Notes: a model not told the origin generated them from the letters alone. Shown: positions 50,461 to 61,044, counted from the first letter of the stretch. The stretch is 64,000 nt of DNA from Lonepinella koalarum (GCF_004565475.1 NZ_SRHX01000004.1:170473-234472), one strand, 5' to 3'. Numbers and translations are program-made.

Positions 50461-51258
50461 ATGCAATTCAGATATTTAGATCTTATCCGTGAATGCAATC
50501 CGCTGGTACATTGTATGACCAATATTGTAGTGACTAATTTTTCTGCCAATGGATTACTGGCACTCGGTGCTTCCCCGTTTATGTCTACTATGTCGGAAGA
50601 AGCGGCAGAAATTCAACAATTTTCCAACGCACTTTTACTCAATATTGGTACCATTCATGATTTTGATGTAGACGCTATGATTATTGCAGGGCAAGCCGCC
50701 AATCAGCACGGTGTACCCGTAGTGTTAGATCCTGTTGGTGCAGGAGCAACAGCCTATCGTCGCACAACAGTAAAGAAAATTTTAGATAAAGTCAACATTT
50801 CTGCCATTCGTGGTAATGTGAGCGAAGTAGCATTTTTAGCAGGTGTAGCATGGCAAGTAAAAGGCGTTGACGCAGGTCGTGGTAACGGTGATATTGCTGA
50901 AATTGCACGCATTACTGCACAAAAATATCAATGTTGCGTCGCTATTAGCGGTGAAATTGATTATATCAGCGATGGCAAACAGGTCGCCAAAATCTATAAC
51001 GGCACAACGCTTTTACCTAAAATTACCGGATCTGGTTGTTTGCTTGGAGCTACCGTAGGTGCATTTCTTGGCGTGGCAGAAAAAGGTGATGAATTTCATG
51101 CTTGCCTAGAAGCCGGCACGGGTTTTGCTGTGGCAGGTGAACTCGCCGCTCAAGGATTAAACAATCAATTAGGCAGTTTTGCCGTACAATTTATCAACCA
51201 ATTAGCCGATTTAACCAGTGAAAAAATTAACCAATTAGCGAGGATTGAGTATGTCTAA
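50461..51258 (+). CDS. thiM: Hydroxyethylthiazole kinase
   Basis: Salvages the thiazole moiety of thiamin, 265 residues. NPLVHCMTNIVVTNFSANGLLALGASPFM, GNVSEV and the GSGCLLGATVGAF ATP-binding motif are intact. ATG 50461 follows AAAGGA; the frame stays open upstream through the riboswitch but this is not coding. It overlaps thiD by 8 bases. Confidence 0.97.
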   Translation: MQFRYLDLIRECNPLVHCMTNIVVTNFSANGLLALGASPFMSTMSEEAAEIQQFSNALLLNIGTIHDFDVDAMIIAGQAANQHGVPVVLDPVGAGATAYRRTTVKKILDKVNISAIRGNVSEVAFLAGVAWQVKGVDAGRGNGDIAEIARITAQKYQCCVAISGEIDYISDGKQVAKIYNGTTLLPKITGSGCLLGATVGAFLGVAEKGDEFHACLEAGTGFAVAGELAAQGLNNQLGSFAVQFINQLADLTSEKINQLARIEYV

Positions 51259-52060
51259 TATTCCACAAACCTTAACCATTGCAGGCTCCGATAGCGGTGG
51301 TGGAGCGGGTATTCAAGCGGATTTAAAAACCTTTCAAATGCGGGGTGTGTTTGGCACGGTGGCGATTACAGCGGTGACCGCTCAAAATACCTTGGGCGTA
51401 TTTGATATTGCCCCCATTCCCCTTGCTACTATTTCCGCCCAAATCAAAGCCATAGCAGAAGATTTTGATATTCAAGCGGTAAAAATTGGCATGCTAGGTA
51501 ATTCAGACATTATTCAATGTGTAGCAGAAAATTTGGAACAATATCGGTTTCCACAAATCGTGTTAGACCCTGTAATGATCGCCAAAGGCGGAGCGTCTTT
51601 GTTGCAACAAGATGCGGTGGTGGCGTTGAAGCAGTATATTTTACCCAAAGCCACGGTGATTACGCCGAATTTACCTGAAGCGGAAGCCTTAACGGGAATT
51701 AAGGTAGTAGATGATACGAGTGCGGAACGAGCGGCTCGCTTATTGCAACAATGGGGCGTGGAAACCGTGGTGATTAAAGGCGGACATAGCGGCAATTCAC
51801 AAAGCGCGGTCTGTTTAGACTGGGTTTTCACCCCAACAGCACAATTCACCTTGCAAGCCGAACGTTTCCCAACTAACCAAACCCACGGCACAGGTTGCAC
51901 GTTCTCCGCTTGCATCACCGCCGAACTTGCCAAAGGTAATAGCGTTGAACAAGCCATTCGCACGGCCAAAGCCTATATCACGGCGGCGATTAGCAATCCG
52001 TTAAATCTTGGTCACGGACACGGACCGACTAACCATTGGGCGTATCAAGATGAAAAATAA
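51251..52060 (+). CDS. thiD: Hydroxymethylpyrimidine/phosphomethylpyrimidine kinase
   Basis: Two successive phosphorylations of hydroxymethylpyrimidine, 269 residues. TIAGSDSGGGAGIQADLKTF, VKIGMLGN, DPVMIAKGGASLL and GTGCTFSACITAELA mark the ribokinase-like fold. ATG 51251 overlaps the end of thiM, and the stop overlaps thiE, so the three are translationally coupled. Confidence 0.97.
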   Translation: MSNIPQTLTIAGSDSGGGAGIQADLKTFQMRGVFGTVAITAVTAQNTLGVFDIAPIPLATISAQIKAIAEDFDIQAVKIGMLGNSDIIQCVAENLEQYRFPQIVLDPVMIAKGGASLLQQDAVVALKQYILPKATVITPNLPEAEALTGIKVVDDTSAERAARLLQQWGVETVVIKGGHSGNSQSAVCLDWVFTPTAQFTLQAERFPTNQTHGTGCTFSACITAELAKGNSVEQAIRTAKAYITAAISNPLNLGHGHGPTNHWAYQDEK

Positions 52061-52715
52061 GCAAAAAATCCAACAGATGCTATCCGTTTATTTTATTGCT
52101 GGCACACAAGATTGCCAGCATTTAAGCGGTGATCCTGCGCGAAATCTGCTTGATATTTTGCAACAAGCGTTGCAAGCTGGCATTACTTGCTTTCAATTTC
52201 GTGATAAAGGGAAAAACTCTCTGGAAAATCAACCTGACCAGCAAAAACAACTAGCGAAGCAGTGCCTTTCCCTTTGTCATCAATATCATGTGCCATTAAT
52301 TATCAATGATGATGTGGCATTAGCAATGGAAATTGGTGCAGATGGCATTCATGTTGGACAAAGTGATATGACCATTTCACAAGTATTAAAGCAGACGGAA
52401 CACAAACTAATTATCGGTTTATCAACCAATAATTTAGCTCAAATTTTGGCTGCTCAACAACAAGCTGATATTGATTACATTGGTGTTGGTCCAATTTTTC
52501 CAACCCCTTCTAAATCCGATCATTCTCCAGCCTTAGGCATTGAGTTTCTCTCTCGTCTAAAACATGAACAACTTAACAAGCCTTTTGTGGTGATTGGTGG
52601 AGTGAATCAATATAATGCCTCTCAATTAAAGCAATTAGGTGCTGACGGTGTCGCGGTGATCTCCGCGATTACGCAAGCAGAAAATATTGCAGATGTAGTG
52701 GAAAAATTAAAGTAA
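52050..52715 (+). CDS. thiE: Thiamine-phosphate synthase
   Basis: Joins the pyrimidine and thiazole phosphates, 221 residues, TIM barrel. QFRDKGKNS, LIINDDVALAMEIGADGIHVGQSD and the YIGVGPIFPTPSKSDHSPALG phosphate/substrate segment are present. ATG 52050 overlaps the end of thiD. Last gene of thiMDE. With only salvage kinases and ThiE here, thiamin synthesis from scavenged moieties is the likely mode. Confidence 0.96.
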   Translation: MKNKQKIQQMLSVYFIAGTQDCQHLSGDPARNLLDILQQALQAGITCFQFRDKGKNSLENQPDQQKQLAKQCLSLCHQYHVPLIINDDVALAMEIGADGIHVGQSDMTISQVLKQTEHKLIIGLSTNNLAQILAAQQQADIDYIGVGPIFPTPSKSDHSPALGIEFLSRLKHEQLNKPFVVIGGVNQYNASQLKQLGADGVAVISAITQAENIADVVEKLK

Positions 52716-52767
52716 ACTTAGACTACATATGCTATATTTAGTCTAATCAATTAATCAGGACATTGGT

Positions 52768-53124
52768 ATGACAGATAAAGTGTTTATCCACGAACTTACC
52801 GCCTTTGCCAGTATTGGGGCTTATGAGTGGGAACATACGATTAAACAAAAGCTGATTTTTAATATTGAAATGGATTGGGATTTTAGTCAAGCGGTAGAAA
52901 CGGAAAATCTGCAATATTGTCTAAACTATGCTGAAATTTCGCAGAAAGTCTTAGACTTTGTAGAAAGTCAGCCGTTTAAATTAGTGGAAACCGTGGCTTA
53001 TAAAGTCGCCGATTTATTGCAACAACAATATGGTATTAAAGCTTTACGTATTGAATTGCATAAACCAAAAGCGGTCGCTCAAGCAAGTTCGGTTGGGGTG
53101 ATTGTGGAAAGACATTTTCATTAA
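52768..53124 (+). CDS. folB: Dihydroneopterin aldolase
   Basis: Folate biosynthesis enzyme, 118 residues. FIHELTAFASIGAYEWE, with the Glu and Tyr of the active site, and LNYAEISQKVLDFV then LVETVAYKVADLL are typical. It lies 52 bases after thiE and ends in an inverted uptake-signal pair. Confidence 0.95.
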   Translation: MTDKVFIHELTAFASIGAYEWEHTIKQKLIFNIEMDWDFSQAVETENLQYCLNYAEISQKVLDFVESQPFKLVETVAYKVADLLQQQYGIKALRIELHKPKAVAQASSVGVIVERHFH

Positions 53125-53162
53125 AAAGGTGCGGTGAAAAATAAAAATTTTCACCGCACTTT
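53125..53162. terminator. Inverted uptake-signal pair between folB and apaH
   Basis: GTGCGGTGAAAA (53129-53140) and TTTTCACCGCAC (53148-53159) form a perfect 12-bp stem with a 7-base loop and A/T tails, between convergent genes. This is the tightest uptake-signal terminator in the window. Confidence 0.85.
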
Positions 53163-53171
53163 CGTTAATTT

Positions 53172-53996
53172 CTAGTCAGTTGTGGCATTCAAACTCGGCT
53201 GTACAAAATACCGTTTATCTTCCCAACGTAACAATGTCATTCGATTACCCCATGCACAGCCTGTATCTAAAGCATAAATATTACTCGGTGTCGGTGTATC
53301 CACAAGGCTTGCCCAATGGCCAAAAATAATATTTTCAGTTTGAAATAATGGATTATCGCATTGATACCACGCCATTAATTCAGTAGGTGCTTGATCTAAC
53401 GGTACTTTACAATCGAAATCCAACCGATGATCCGCATAGCAAAAACGCATCCGAGTAAATACATTAATAATGTAACGTAACCGATCAATACCTGTTAATT
53501 CAGGCGACCAACGATCAGGATTGCCATCATACATTTGTTTGAGTAAATCCGCGTAATGGTCGGATTGTAAAACTGCTTCCACTTCTTTGGCACATTGTTG
53601 AGCGGTGCTTAAATCCCAGTCAGGCGAAATACCTGCGTGAACGAGGGTAAAATTCAGTTTTTCATGGTGAATAAATAAGGGCTGCTGGCGCAGCCAATCC
53701 ATTAATTCAGAAAAATCAGGTGCCGCAAAAATGGCATCCACTTTGTCTCGAGCTTTAACTTTTTTAATGCCCAGTGCGGTGGAAAGTAAATGTAAATCGT
53801 GATTACCTAACACGGTATGACCACGTTGCCCTAAAGATTTAGCAAAACGTAAACATTCTAGGGAGTTATCGCCACGCGCAACCAGATCACCGGTGAAATA
53901 AAGTTCATCTTGTGTGGCATCAAATTGAGCCTGTTGCAACAAAAGTTGCAATTCATCATAGCAACCGTGTAGGTCGCCGACAAGGTAAGTTGACAT
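53172..53996 (-). CDS. apaH: Bis(5'-nucleosyl)-tetraphosphatase (symmetrical)
   Basis: Hydrolyses Ap4A and also removes Np4-type RNA caps in enterics, 274 residues. The Ser/Thr-phosphatase-like motifs are [34 protein letters not shown] and [10 protein letters not shown]. It follows rsmA by 14 bases; an apaH-rsmA-surA cluster as in enterics, though pdxA and apaG are missing. Confidence 0.96.
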   Translation of the reverse strand: MSTYLVGDLHGCYDELQLLLQQAQFDATQDELYFTGDLVARGDNSLECLRFAKSLGQRGHTVLGNHDLHLLSTALGIKKVKARDKVDAIFAAPDFSELMDWLRQQPLFIHHEKLNFTLVHAGISPDWDLSTAQQCAKEVEAVLQSDHYADLLKQMYDGNPDRWSPELTGIDRLRYIINVFTRMRFCYADHRLDFDCKVPLDQAPTELMAWYQCDNPLFQTENIIFGHWASLVDTPTPSNIYALDTGCAWGNRMTLLRWEDKRYFVQPSLNATTD

Positions 53997-54010
53997 CTAC
54001 GCTCCTTGTT

Positions 54011-54871
54011 TTAATCATCAAGATCGGAAATTTCCGTCTTACTTTCTACCAGTGGATTATCATATAACCAGTTGGCTAATCTGGCATAATCCGCAATACT
54101 CAAATTTTCTGCACGAGCATTTAAATCCACCCCCAGTGCGGTGAGATTTTCTGCAGAAAATAGCGTTGATAAGGCATTACGCAAGGTCTTACGGCGTTGA
54201 TTAAAGGCTTGACTAGTTACACGATTTAACCAGTACAGATCTTTCACTGGATGTGGCAAATTCTGATGGGGAATTAACCGAACCACTGCAGAATCTACTT
54301 TCGGTGCGGGCTTAAATGCCGTTGGCGGGACTTCTAACACCGGCATCACTTGGCAAAAATATTGTGCCATAATCGTCAGCCGTCCATAAGCCTTGCTATT
54401 CGGGGCAGCACACAGGCGTTTGACCACTTCTTTTTGCAACATAAAGTGCATGTCTTGGATTTTGTCGTGGAATTTGAATAAATGGAACATTAATGGCGTC
54501 GAAATATTGTAGGGTAAATTACCAAATACCCGCAATTTTTGTCCTTTTTCCGCTAGGTTTTCATCATTATAAAGTTTGCCAAAATCAAATTGCATGGCAT
54601 CGGTTTCAATCACCTTTAACTTTTGATGTAAAAAAGGATGATGACGTAAGCGTTCTGCCAGATCGCGGTCTAATTCGATCACGGTTAACTGTTCCACTTG
54701 TTCACCGACAGGTTCGGTTAATGCCCCTAAGCCTGGTCCAATTTCTACTAAATATTGCTCTTTTTGCGGATAAATAGCGGATACAATGCCTTGAATGACA
54801 TTGTCATCATGTAAAAAGTTTTGCCCGAAACGTTTTCGTGCAGTATGTCCTAAATGTCGTTTTGAATTCAT
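54011..54871 (-). CDS. rsmA: 16S rRNA (adenine1518/1519-N6)-dimethyltransferase
   Basis: Dimethylates two adjacent adenosines near the 3' end of 16S rRNA, 286 residues. SAM-binding [14 protein letters not shown] and the catalytic [12 protein letters not shown] are intact. Between surA and apaH on the minus strand. Confidence 0.97.
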   Translation of the reverse strand: MNSKRHLGHTARKRFGQNFLHDDNVIQGIVSAIYPQKEQYLVEIGPGLGALTEPVGEQVEQLTVIELDRDLAERLRHHPFLHQKLKVIETDAMQFDFGKLYNDENLAEKGQKLRVFGNLPYNISTPLMFHLFKFHDKIQDMHFMLQKEVVKRLCAAPNSKAYGRLTIMAQYFCQVMPVLEVPPTAFKPAPKVDSAVVRLIPHQNLPHPVKDLYWLNRVTSQAFNQRRKTLRNALSTLFSAENLTALGVDLNARAENLSIADYARLANWLYDNPLVESKTEISDLDD

Positions 54872-54902
54872 GCTGTCTGTATTATGTAAGATAAAAATAA
54901 AA

Positions 54903-54922
54903 AGGTGGGCGATCGCCCACCT
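54903..54922 (-). terminator. surA terminator
   Basis: A perfect 20-bp palindrome (AGGTGGGCGA and its complement) followed on the minus strand by TTTTT, 12 bases after the surA stop. It probably limits read-through into rsmA. Confidence 0.85.
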
Positions 54923-54933
54923 GAGAAAATGAG

Positions 54934-55881
54934 TTATTTAACAAGATATCGAATATCCGCCCCTTTACGCAAGGCTTTTACCCAGTCTTTAGATTCTTCT
55001 TGTAATTGCTGATTCACCAAAGTTTCATATGCTTTTTGGTGGAACGTGTTTTCGCTAGCTTCACCTTGTTTAGTATCAGTTACTTCTAAAATATGCCAAC
55101 CAAATTCCGTTTTAAACGGTGCGGTGATAGTGCCTTTTTTAGCATTAACGATTTGTTTAGCGAATTCAGGCACATAATTATCAGCTGGAGCAAAGCCTAA
55201 ATCACCGCCATTAGCACCCGATAAATAGTCTTTTGAATAATCTTTAGCCGCCTTTGCAAAAGTGGTTTTACCCGACGTAATATCGGCTCGAACTTTGCTT
55301 AATTCTGCTTTGGCTTGATCATCATTTAATAATGGGTTTAACTTTAATAAAATATGACGCACTTTATAATGAGTAGCGGTCAAGGCTTGTTGATTACCGC
55401 TATTTTTCGCTTGTTCCCACATTTGATGGCTCAAGGCTTCTACCTGTTCACGGCTAATATCAATATATTTACCAATACTACGATTACGCACTTCTGACAT
55501 CAAAATTTGATTGGCAATGTTATTACGGAATTGTTGTAATGAAATACCTTGATAATCTAAGACATCTAATAATTGACCATAAGTTAAACCATTTTGAGCA
55601 GCAATATTACGTACAATTTGATCCACATGAGCTTGGTTAACTTTTACGCCAGATTCTTTAATCGCTTTTTGCACCAACATATCATCAATAATACTATCTA
55701 ATGCTTTAGTTCGGTTACTTTCCGTATTCGCCTTACCACCTAATGCCTGTTTTAGTTGGCTTTCTAAAATGGGCGTACCGTCCACGGTCGCCACCACTTG
55801 TTCAACGGCTTGTACATTAATTGATATAGCTAATGCACTGATCGCAATGAAGAAAATTGATTTTAAAGAATGAAATTTCAT
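54934..55881 (-). CDS. surA: Periplasmic chaperone SurA, one-parvulin form
   Basis: Outer-membrane-protein chaperone, 315 residues with a signal peptide (about 1-25, ending INVQA). The N-terminal chaperone region ([19 protein letters not shown]) is followed by a single parvulin domain near residues 170-270 ([39 protein letters not shown]). Enteric SurA is about 430 residues with two parvulin domains; the shorter form is typical of Haemophilus relatives. Confidence 0.93.
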   Translation of the reverse strand: MKFHSLKSIFFIAISALAISINVQAVEQVVATVDGTPILESQLKQALGGKANTESNRTKALDSIIDDMLVQKAIKESGVKVNQAHVDQIVRNIAAQNGLTYGQLLDVLDYQGISLQQFRNNIANQILMSEVRNRSIGKYIDISREQVEALSHQMWEQAKNSGNQQALTATHYKVRHILLKLNPLLNDDQAKAELSKVRADITSGKTTFAKAAKDYSKDYLSGANGGDLGFAPADNYVPEFAKQIVNAKKGTITAPFKTEFGWHILEVTDTKQGEASENTFHQKAYETLVNQQLQEESKDWVKALRKGADIRYLVK

Positions 55882-55953
55882 ATTTATCCGTTAATAAAAG
55901 TTAATTAAATACAACCTGTTAGATTGCAGACTAGGTAAAAAGTTCCACTATCG

Positions 55954-56490
55954 CTATTGTGACAGCAAAGCCACATTGTAGCAACGATCAAATTTCATGG
56001 TTCGTACTTGTACTTTTTCATTTCTACTGGTGGGAACATTCTTACCGACATAATCTGCTCGAATCGGTAATTCACGGTGTCCGCGATCCACAAGAATGAC
56101 TAATTCAACTTTAGATGCGCGCCCAAAATCGACTAAAGCATCCAGCGCAGCCCGAATTGTCCGCCCAGTGAATAATACATCATCCACTAAAATAACGGTT
56201 TTATTTTGAATGTTAATATAATCAGAAGACCCTTTATACACGGGTATTTGGCTTGGTTCAGCATATTCTAAATCATCACGATAAAAAGTAATATCTAAAT
56301 CAAACGAAGGGAGTTGCTGTTGGGTTAAATCATAAATTTTACGTTTAATCAATTCCGCAATTTCAGAACCACGACGTTTAATACCAACAATAATAAGCTC
56401 ATCTAAATCTGCGTGTTTTTCAATAATTTCATGAGAAATGCGAGAAATAGTTCGCATAAACTGGTCTTCATCAATGATGATTTTTTCCAT
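55954..56490 (-). CDS. pyrR: Bifunctional pyr operon regulator / uracil phosphoribosyltransferase PyrR
   Basis: Protein of 178 residues, phosphoribosyltransferase fold. The PRPP loop VILVDDVLFTGRTIRAAL and the N-terminal DEDQFMRTISRISHEIIEKH are typical of PyrR. In Gram-positives it binds pyr mRNA to attenuate transcription; in Pasteurellaceae no pyr genes are adjacent, so whether it regulates RNA or only adds to UPRTase activity is open. Divergent from rdgB. Confidence 0.93.
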   Translation of the reverse strand: MEKIIIDEDQFMRTISRISHEIIEKHADLDELIIVGIKRRGSEIAELIKRKIYDLTQQQLPSFDLDITFYRDDLEYAEPSQIPVYKGSSDYINIQNKTVILVDDVLFTGRTIRAALDALVDFGRASKVELVILVDRGHRELPIRADYVGKNVPTSRNEKVQVRTMKFDRCYNVALLSQ

Positions 56491-56626
56491 AAAAAATCCT
56501 TGCTTTCAATCAGAGAAACTAAATTAGTACTACTATAGCAAAATTCAGACAAAAATGACCGCACTTTGATGAAAAAATCTTTATAATAGGCAGAAAATAT
56601 ACCAATCAACAGAAAGCGGAGAAAAA

Positions 56627-57226
56627 ATGACACATAAAGTGGTTCTGGCAACAGGTAATCAAGGTAAAGTGAGAGAGATGTCTGATATATTAGCTGATTT
56701 GGGCTTTGAAGTGATCGCTCAAACGGATTTAGGCATTGAAAGCCCAGAAGAGACAGGATTAACGTTTGTGGAAAATGCCTTATTAAAAGCGCGTTATGCG
56801 GCTAAACGCTCAGGTTTGCCAGCAATTGCTGACGATAGCGGATTAGTGGTTGCCGCATTAAATGGCGAGCCCGGATTATATTCCGCCCGTTATGCGGGTG
56901 CTGAGGGTGAAAATGCAGAAGCGTTAAATCGTCAGAAATTATTACAAAAATTGACGAATGTACCAGCAGAACAACGTCAAGCAAAATTCGTCAGTTGCAT
57001 TGTGTTATTACAACACGAAACCGATCCAAGCCCCATTATCGCGGAAGGAGAATGTTTCGGGCAAATTGGTTTTGTGGAAAAAGGATCAAACGGTTTTGGT
57101 TATGACAGCTTATTTTTTAGCCCAGAAAAAAATTGTACTTTTGCGGAATTAGATCCCGCTGAGAAGAAAAAAATCTCCCATCGAGCTAAAGCCTTAGCCG
57201 TACTAAAAGTAAAATTACAAAAATAA
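56627..57226 (+). CDS. rdgB: XTP/dITP pyrophosphatase (non-canonical purine NTP)
   Basis: House-cleaning Ham1-family enzyme removing ITP, XTP and dITP, 199 residues. [39 protein letters not shown] and GFGYDSLFF are conserved. Its stop overlaps the hemW start by one base. Confidence 0.97.
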   Translation: MTHKVVLATGNQGKVREMSDILADLGFEVIAQTDLGIESPEETGLTFVENALLKARYAAKRSGLPAIADDSGLVVAALNGEPGLYSARYAGAEGENAEALNRQKLLQKLTNVPAEQRQAKFVSCIVLLQHETDPSPIIAEGECFGQIGFVEKGSNGFGYDSLFFSPEKNCTFAELDPAEKKKISHRAKALAVLKVKLQK

Positions 57227-58380
57227 TGACAACACTTTGCCTCCCGCCATTAAGTTTATATGTGCATATTCCTTGGTGTGTACAAAAATGCCCTTATTGT
57301 GATTTTAATTCCCATGCTCAAAAGGGTGAAATTCCAGAAAGGGAATATGTACAACATCTGTTAACCGATTTACAACAAGATCTTGATCGCTTGAAAGACA
57401 GCGTACAGGATCGTTGTTTACATTCCATTTTTATCGGTGGTGGCACGCCGAGTTTATTTGGTGCGGAAAGTATTCATCAATTATTACAGGGTATTGAACA
57501 ACAGATCCCTTTTTCGCCGAACATTGAAATCACCTTAGAAGCCAACCCCGGCACTGCCGAAGCAGAACGTTTTAAGGGCTATGTCAAAGCGGGCATAACA
57601 CGTATTTCTATGGGAATCCAAAGTTTTAATGATGAACAATTACAAGCGTTAGGACGTATTCACAACGCTGAAGAAGCCAAAACCGCGGTGCAATTTGCTA
57701 AAGATTCCGGACTGAACAGTTTTAATCTAGACTTAATGCACGGTTTGCCGAATCAGACGTTGCCACAAGCATTAGATGATTTACGCCAAGCTATTGTCTT
57801 AAATCCGCCACATTTATCTTGGTATCAGCTCACCATTGAACCCAATACCCTGTTCGCCTATCGCCCGCCGCGTTTGCCCGATGACGATGAACTTTGGGAT
57901 ATTTTCGAACAAGGGCATCAATTATTAACCGAGGCAGGTTATCAACAATATGAAACGTCTGCGTATGCCAAACCTGATTTTCAATGTCAACATAATTTAA
58001 ATTACTGGCGTTTCGGCGATTATTTAGCCATCGGTTGTGGCGCGCATGGCAAAATGAGTTTTACCACAGGTGAAATCTTGCGTTATAGCAAAACCAAACA
58101 CCCCAAAGGCTATATGCGTGGTGAATATTTATATGAAGAAAAAAATGTACCAGAAATAGAGCGCAGTTTTGAATTTTTTATGAACCGTTTTCGCTTGCTG
58201 GAGGCGGTGCCTAAAATAGCATTTGAGCAATTTACAGGGCTAGTGCAAAGTGCGGTGCAAAAACAGATAGATTTTGCAATTAAACAAGGTTATGTACAAG
58301 AAACGCACGAACATTGGCAAATCACCCAACATGGCAAGTTGTTTTTAAATGAATTATTGGAATTATTTTTGCCTGATTAA
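57226..58380 (+). CDS. hemW: Heme chaperone HemW (radical SAM)
   Basis: HemN-like radical SAM protein that transfers heme, 384 residues. The cluster motif CVQKCPYCDFNSH (CX3CX2C, residues 18-25) is present, followed by FIGGGTPSLF and the C-terminal HemW domain. It is not the coproporphyrinogen dehydrogenase, which is longer. Translationally coupled to rdgB, as in enterics. Confidence 0.95.
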   Translation: MTTLCLPPLSLYVHIPWCVQKCPYCDFNSHAQKGEIPEREYVQHLLTDLQQDLDRLKDSVQDRCLHSIFIGGGTPSLFGAESIHQLLQGIEQQIPFSPNIEITLEANPGTAEAERFKGYVKAGITRISMGIQSFNDEQLQALGRIHNAEEAKTAVQFAKDSGLNSFNLDLMHGLPNQTLPQALDDLRQAIVLNPPHLSWYQLTIEPNTLFAYRPPRLPDDDELWDIFEQGHQLLTEAGYQQYETSAYAKPDFQCQHNLNYWRFGDYLAIGCGAHGKMSFTTGEILRYSKTKHPKGYMRGEYLYEEKNVPEIERSFEFFMNRFRLLEAVPKIAFEQFTGLVQSAVQKQIDFAIKQGYVQETHEHWQITQHGKLFLNELLELFLPD

Positions 58381-58493
58381 TATGAATGGTTTTATCACTG
58401 GCTATGCAATAATTTCCTGTATGATTAGCTTGTCTATCTCGCTTTTTAGTATTAAAGTGTAACAATCGTTTTACAAAAAACTAAGGATTAAAA

Positions 58494-59153
58494 ATGGATC
58501 AACTCGAAATGAAAAAACAGGCGGCGCAAGCGGCGTTGCAATTTGTGAAACCTGATATGATCGTGGGGGTGGGTAGCGGTTCCACGGTGAATTGTTTTAT
58601 TGATGCACTTGGCAGCATGGCAGATCAAATTAAAGGTGCCGTGGCGGCATCCAAAGCATCAGAAGAATTGTTATGTAAGCAAGGCATTGAAGTATTCAGT
58701 GCGAATGATGTGTCGAGCTTAGATATTTATGTGGACGGTGCGGATGAAATCAATCCACAAAAAATGATGATTAAAGGCGGTGGGGCGGCGTTAACTCGTG
58801 AAAAAATCGTGGCATCATTGGCGAAGAATTTTATTTGTATTGTGGACAGTTCAAAACAAGTGGATGTGTTAGGTTCAACCTTTCCTTTACCGGTAGAAGT
58901 GATTCCGATGGCACGTTCTCAAGTAGCGCGTAAATTGGTCGCCTTAGGAGGCTCGCCAGAATGGCGTGAAAATGTGATCACAGATAATGGCAATGTGATT
59001 TTAGATGTACATAATTTCAACATTCTGAATCCAGTAGAAATGGAAAAAGAATTAAACAATGTGGCTGGTGTAGTGACTAACGGGATTTTTGCTTTAAATG
59101 CGGCAAATACTGTTATTATTGGTACACCAGACGGTGCAAAAATAATTAAATAA
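58494..59153 (+). CDS. rpiA: Ribose-5-phosphate isomerase A
   Basis: Pentose phosphate pathway enzyme, 219 residues. [46 protein letters not shown] are diagnostic. It precedes serA by 53 bases, the usual gammaproteobacterial order. An uptake signal lies in the gap. Confidence 0.97.
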   Translation: MDQLEMKKQAAQAALQFVKPDMIVGVGSGSTVNCFIDALGSMADQIKGAVAASKASEELLCKQGIEVFSANDVSSLDIYVDGADEINPQKMMIKGGGAALTREKIVASLAKNFICIVDSSKQVDVLGSTFPLPVEVIPMARSQVARKLVALGGSPEWRENVITDNGNVILDVHNFNILNPVEMEKELNNVAGVVTNGIFALNAANTVIIGTPDGAKIIK

Positions 59154-59206
59154 AACACCGCACTTTACTTTTTTAAATACATCACATAATTAAAGGAAAT
59201 GCAAAT

Positions 59207-60439
59207 ATGACAACTAAAGTGTCTTTAGATAAATCAAAGATTAAGTTTCTGCTGTTAGAAGGGGTACATCAAAATGCCCTAGATATTTTAAAAGCAGCAG
59301 GTTACACCAATATTGAATACCACAAAAAAGCCCTTGAACCGGAAGAGCTAAAAGAGGCAATTAAAGACGCTCATTTTGTGGGATTACGTTCCAGAACACA
59401 TTTAACGGCTGATGTGATTGCGGAAGCCAAAAAACTGATTGCTGTCGGCTGTTTCTGTATTGGTACCAATCAAGTGGATTTAAATGCAGCGAAAGCACGT
59501 GGAATTCCAGTGTTTAATGCCCCATTCTCCAATACGCGTTCCGTGGCAGAATTGGTCTTAGGCGAGATTTTACTCTTAATGCGTAATATTCCGGCGGCTA
59601 ATGCACAAGTTCACCGTGGTGAATGGAATAAAAGTGCGGTGGGTTCTCGAGAAGTTCGTGGTAAACGCTTAGGTATTGTGGGTTATGGTCATATTGGTTC
59701 ACAATTAAGTATTATTGCGGAATCCTTAGGGATGAATGTGTTCTTCTATGATGTGGAAACCAAATTACCTTTAGGGAATGCTCAACAACTTTCATCATTA
59801 GAAGAATTATTAAGTACCAGCGACATTGTGTCATTACACGTACCTGAATTACCGTCCACGAAAAACCTAATGAATGCAAAACGTATTGCACAATTAAAAC
59901 CGGGTTGTATTTTTATTAATGCTGCTCGTGGAACTGTGGTGGATATTGACGCTTTGGCTGAAGCCTTAGCACAGAAAAAAATCCGTGGTGCTGCCATTGA
60001 TGTATTCCCTGTGGAACCCGCATCTGCGGACGAAATGTTTGAGTCGCCATTACGTCAATTTGATAATGTAATTTTAACCCCACATATCGGTGGTTCAACT
60101 ACGGAAGCTCAAGAAAATATCGGTACCGAAGTGGCAAATAAATTTGTTAAATATTCCGATAATGGTTCAACCCTTTCTTCGGTCAATTTCCCAGAAGTTT
60201 CTTTACCAGAGCATATTGGCACAAAACGTTTATTACATATTCATCACAATAAACCGGGTATATTAAATAAAATTAACCAAATTTTTGTGGAAAGCAATAT
60301 TAATATCGCTGCACAATATCTACAAACTGATCCGCAAATCGGTTATGTAGTGATTGATGTAGAAACGGAGAATACCGATGGTTTATTAACCAAACTCAAA
60401 GCCATTGAGGGGACGATTAGAGCGAGAGTATTGTTCTAA
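59207..60439 (+). CDS. serA: D-3-phosphoglycerate dehydrogenase
   Basis: First step of serine synthesis, 410 residues. The NAD-binding motif GIVGYGHIGSQLSIIAESLGM, catalytic NAARGTVVDIDAL and VILTPHIGGSTTEAQENIG are present. A C-terminal ACT domain (about 338-410, LLHIHHNKPGILNKINQIF) suggests serine feedback inhibition as in enterics. Confidence 0.97.
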   Translation: MTTKVSLDKSKIKFLLLEGVHQNALDILKAAGYTNIEYHKKALEPEELKEAIKDAHFVGLRSRTHLTADVIAEAKKLIAVGCFCIGTNQVDLNAAKARGIPVFNAPFSNTRSVAELVLGEILLLMRNIPAANAQVHRGEWNKSAVGSREVRGKRLGIVGYGHIGSQLSIIAESLGMNVFFYDVETKLPLGNAQQLSSLEELLSTSDIVSLHVPELPSTKNLMNAKRIAQLKPGCIFINAARGTVVDIDALAEALAQKKIRGAAIDVFPVEPASADEMFESPLRQFDNVILTPHIGGSTTEAQENIGTEVANKFVKYSDNGSTLSSVNFPEVSLPEHIGTKRLLHIHHNKPGILNKINQIFVESNINIAAQYLQTDPQIGYVVIDVETENTDGLLTKLKAIEGTIRARVLF

Positions 60440-60464
60440 AAGTTTGTAAAAACTAACCGCACTT

Positions 60465-60514
60465 AATCTACACCCCAAAAGTTAGACTAATAACTAATTA
60501 AGGTGTAGATTTTT
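60465..60514 (+). terminator. serA terminator
   Basis: AATCTACACC (60465-60474) and GGTGTAGATT (60502-60511) form a perfect 10-bp stem with a 27-base loop, then TTT. The CCCCAAAAGTTAGAC sequence in the loop looks like the terminal end of an IS3-type element, but only weakly. Confidence 0.75.
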
Positions 60515-60551
60515 GGCATCTAATCAGATCAAATTTGCCATACTTTCATTT

Positions 60552-61028
60552 TCAAAAATCACTTTCTTTCAACCGATATATTACCTGATTAGCCGAACCA
60601 CGCCAGACTAGACTTGGATCAGCTTGCTCTTGAATAAATTTACCATCAATTAGCACATCAATATAAGGTAACATTTGTCTCTGCTGATCTGTAAGCTCTG
60701 CCAGCGTATAGCCCGTCCATAGCCAAATATCTTTGTCTGGACATTGTTGTTTTACGCGTTTAACAAATGGTAATAAACATTCTACATTGCGTGGATGTAA
60801 GGGATCGCCGCCAGAAAGAGTTAAACCTTGGCGCTTAATCCGTGTATCTTGTAAATCTCGAATAATTTGTTGTTCCATGGCGTTATCAAAAGGCAAACCC
60901 GCACTAAATGACCAGCTTTTTTGATTATAACACCCTTTACAAGCATGCTCACAACCGCTTACAAAGAGCGTACAGCGTGTGCCTTCACCATTGACGATAT
61001 CCACAGGATAATATTGTAAATAATTCAT
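60552..61028 (-). CDS. nrdG: Anaerobic ribonucleotide reductase activating protein
   Basis: Radical SAM activase that makes the glycyl radical on NrdD, 158 residues. The cluster motif CEHACKGC (CX3CX2C) lies near residues 26-33, followed by LSGGDPLHPRN. ATG 61028 (MNYLQYYPVDIVNGEGTR) matches the family start, but no clear Shine-Dalgarno sequence precedes it (CTCTTTCTAATAAA). The 16-codon upstream extension would be encoded by the uptake-signal hairpin and is rejected. Confidence 0.95.
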   Translation of the reverse strand: MNYLQYYPVDIVNGEGTRCTLFVSGCEHACKGCYNQKSWSFSAGLPFDNAMEQQIIRDLQDTRIKRQGLTLSGGDPLHPRNVECLLPFVKRVKQQCPDKDIWLWTGYTLAELTDQQRQMLPYIDVLIDGKFIQEQADPSLVWRGSANQVIYRLKESDF

Positions 61029-61044
61029 TTTATTAGAAAGAGAG

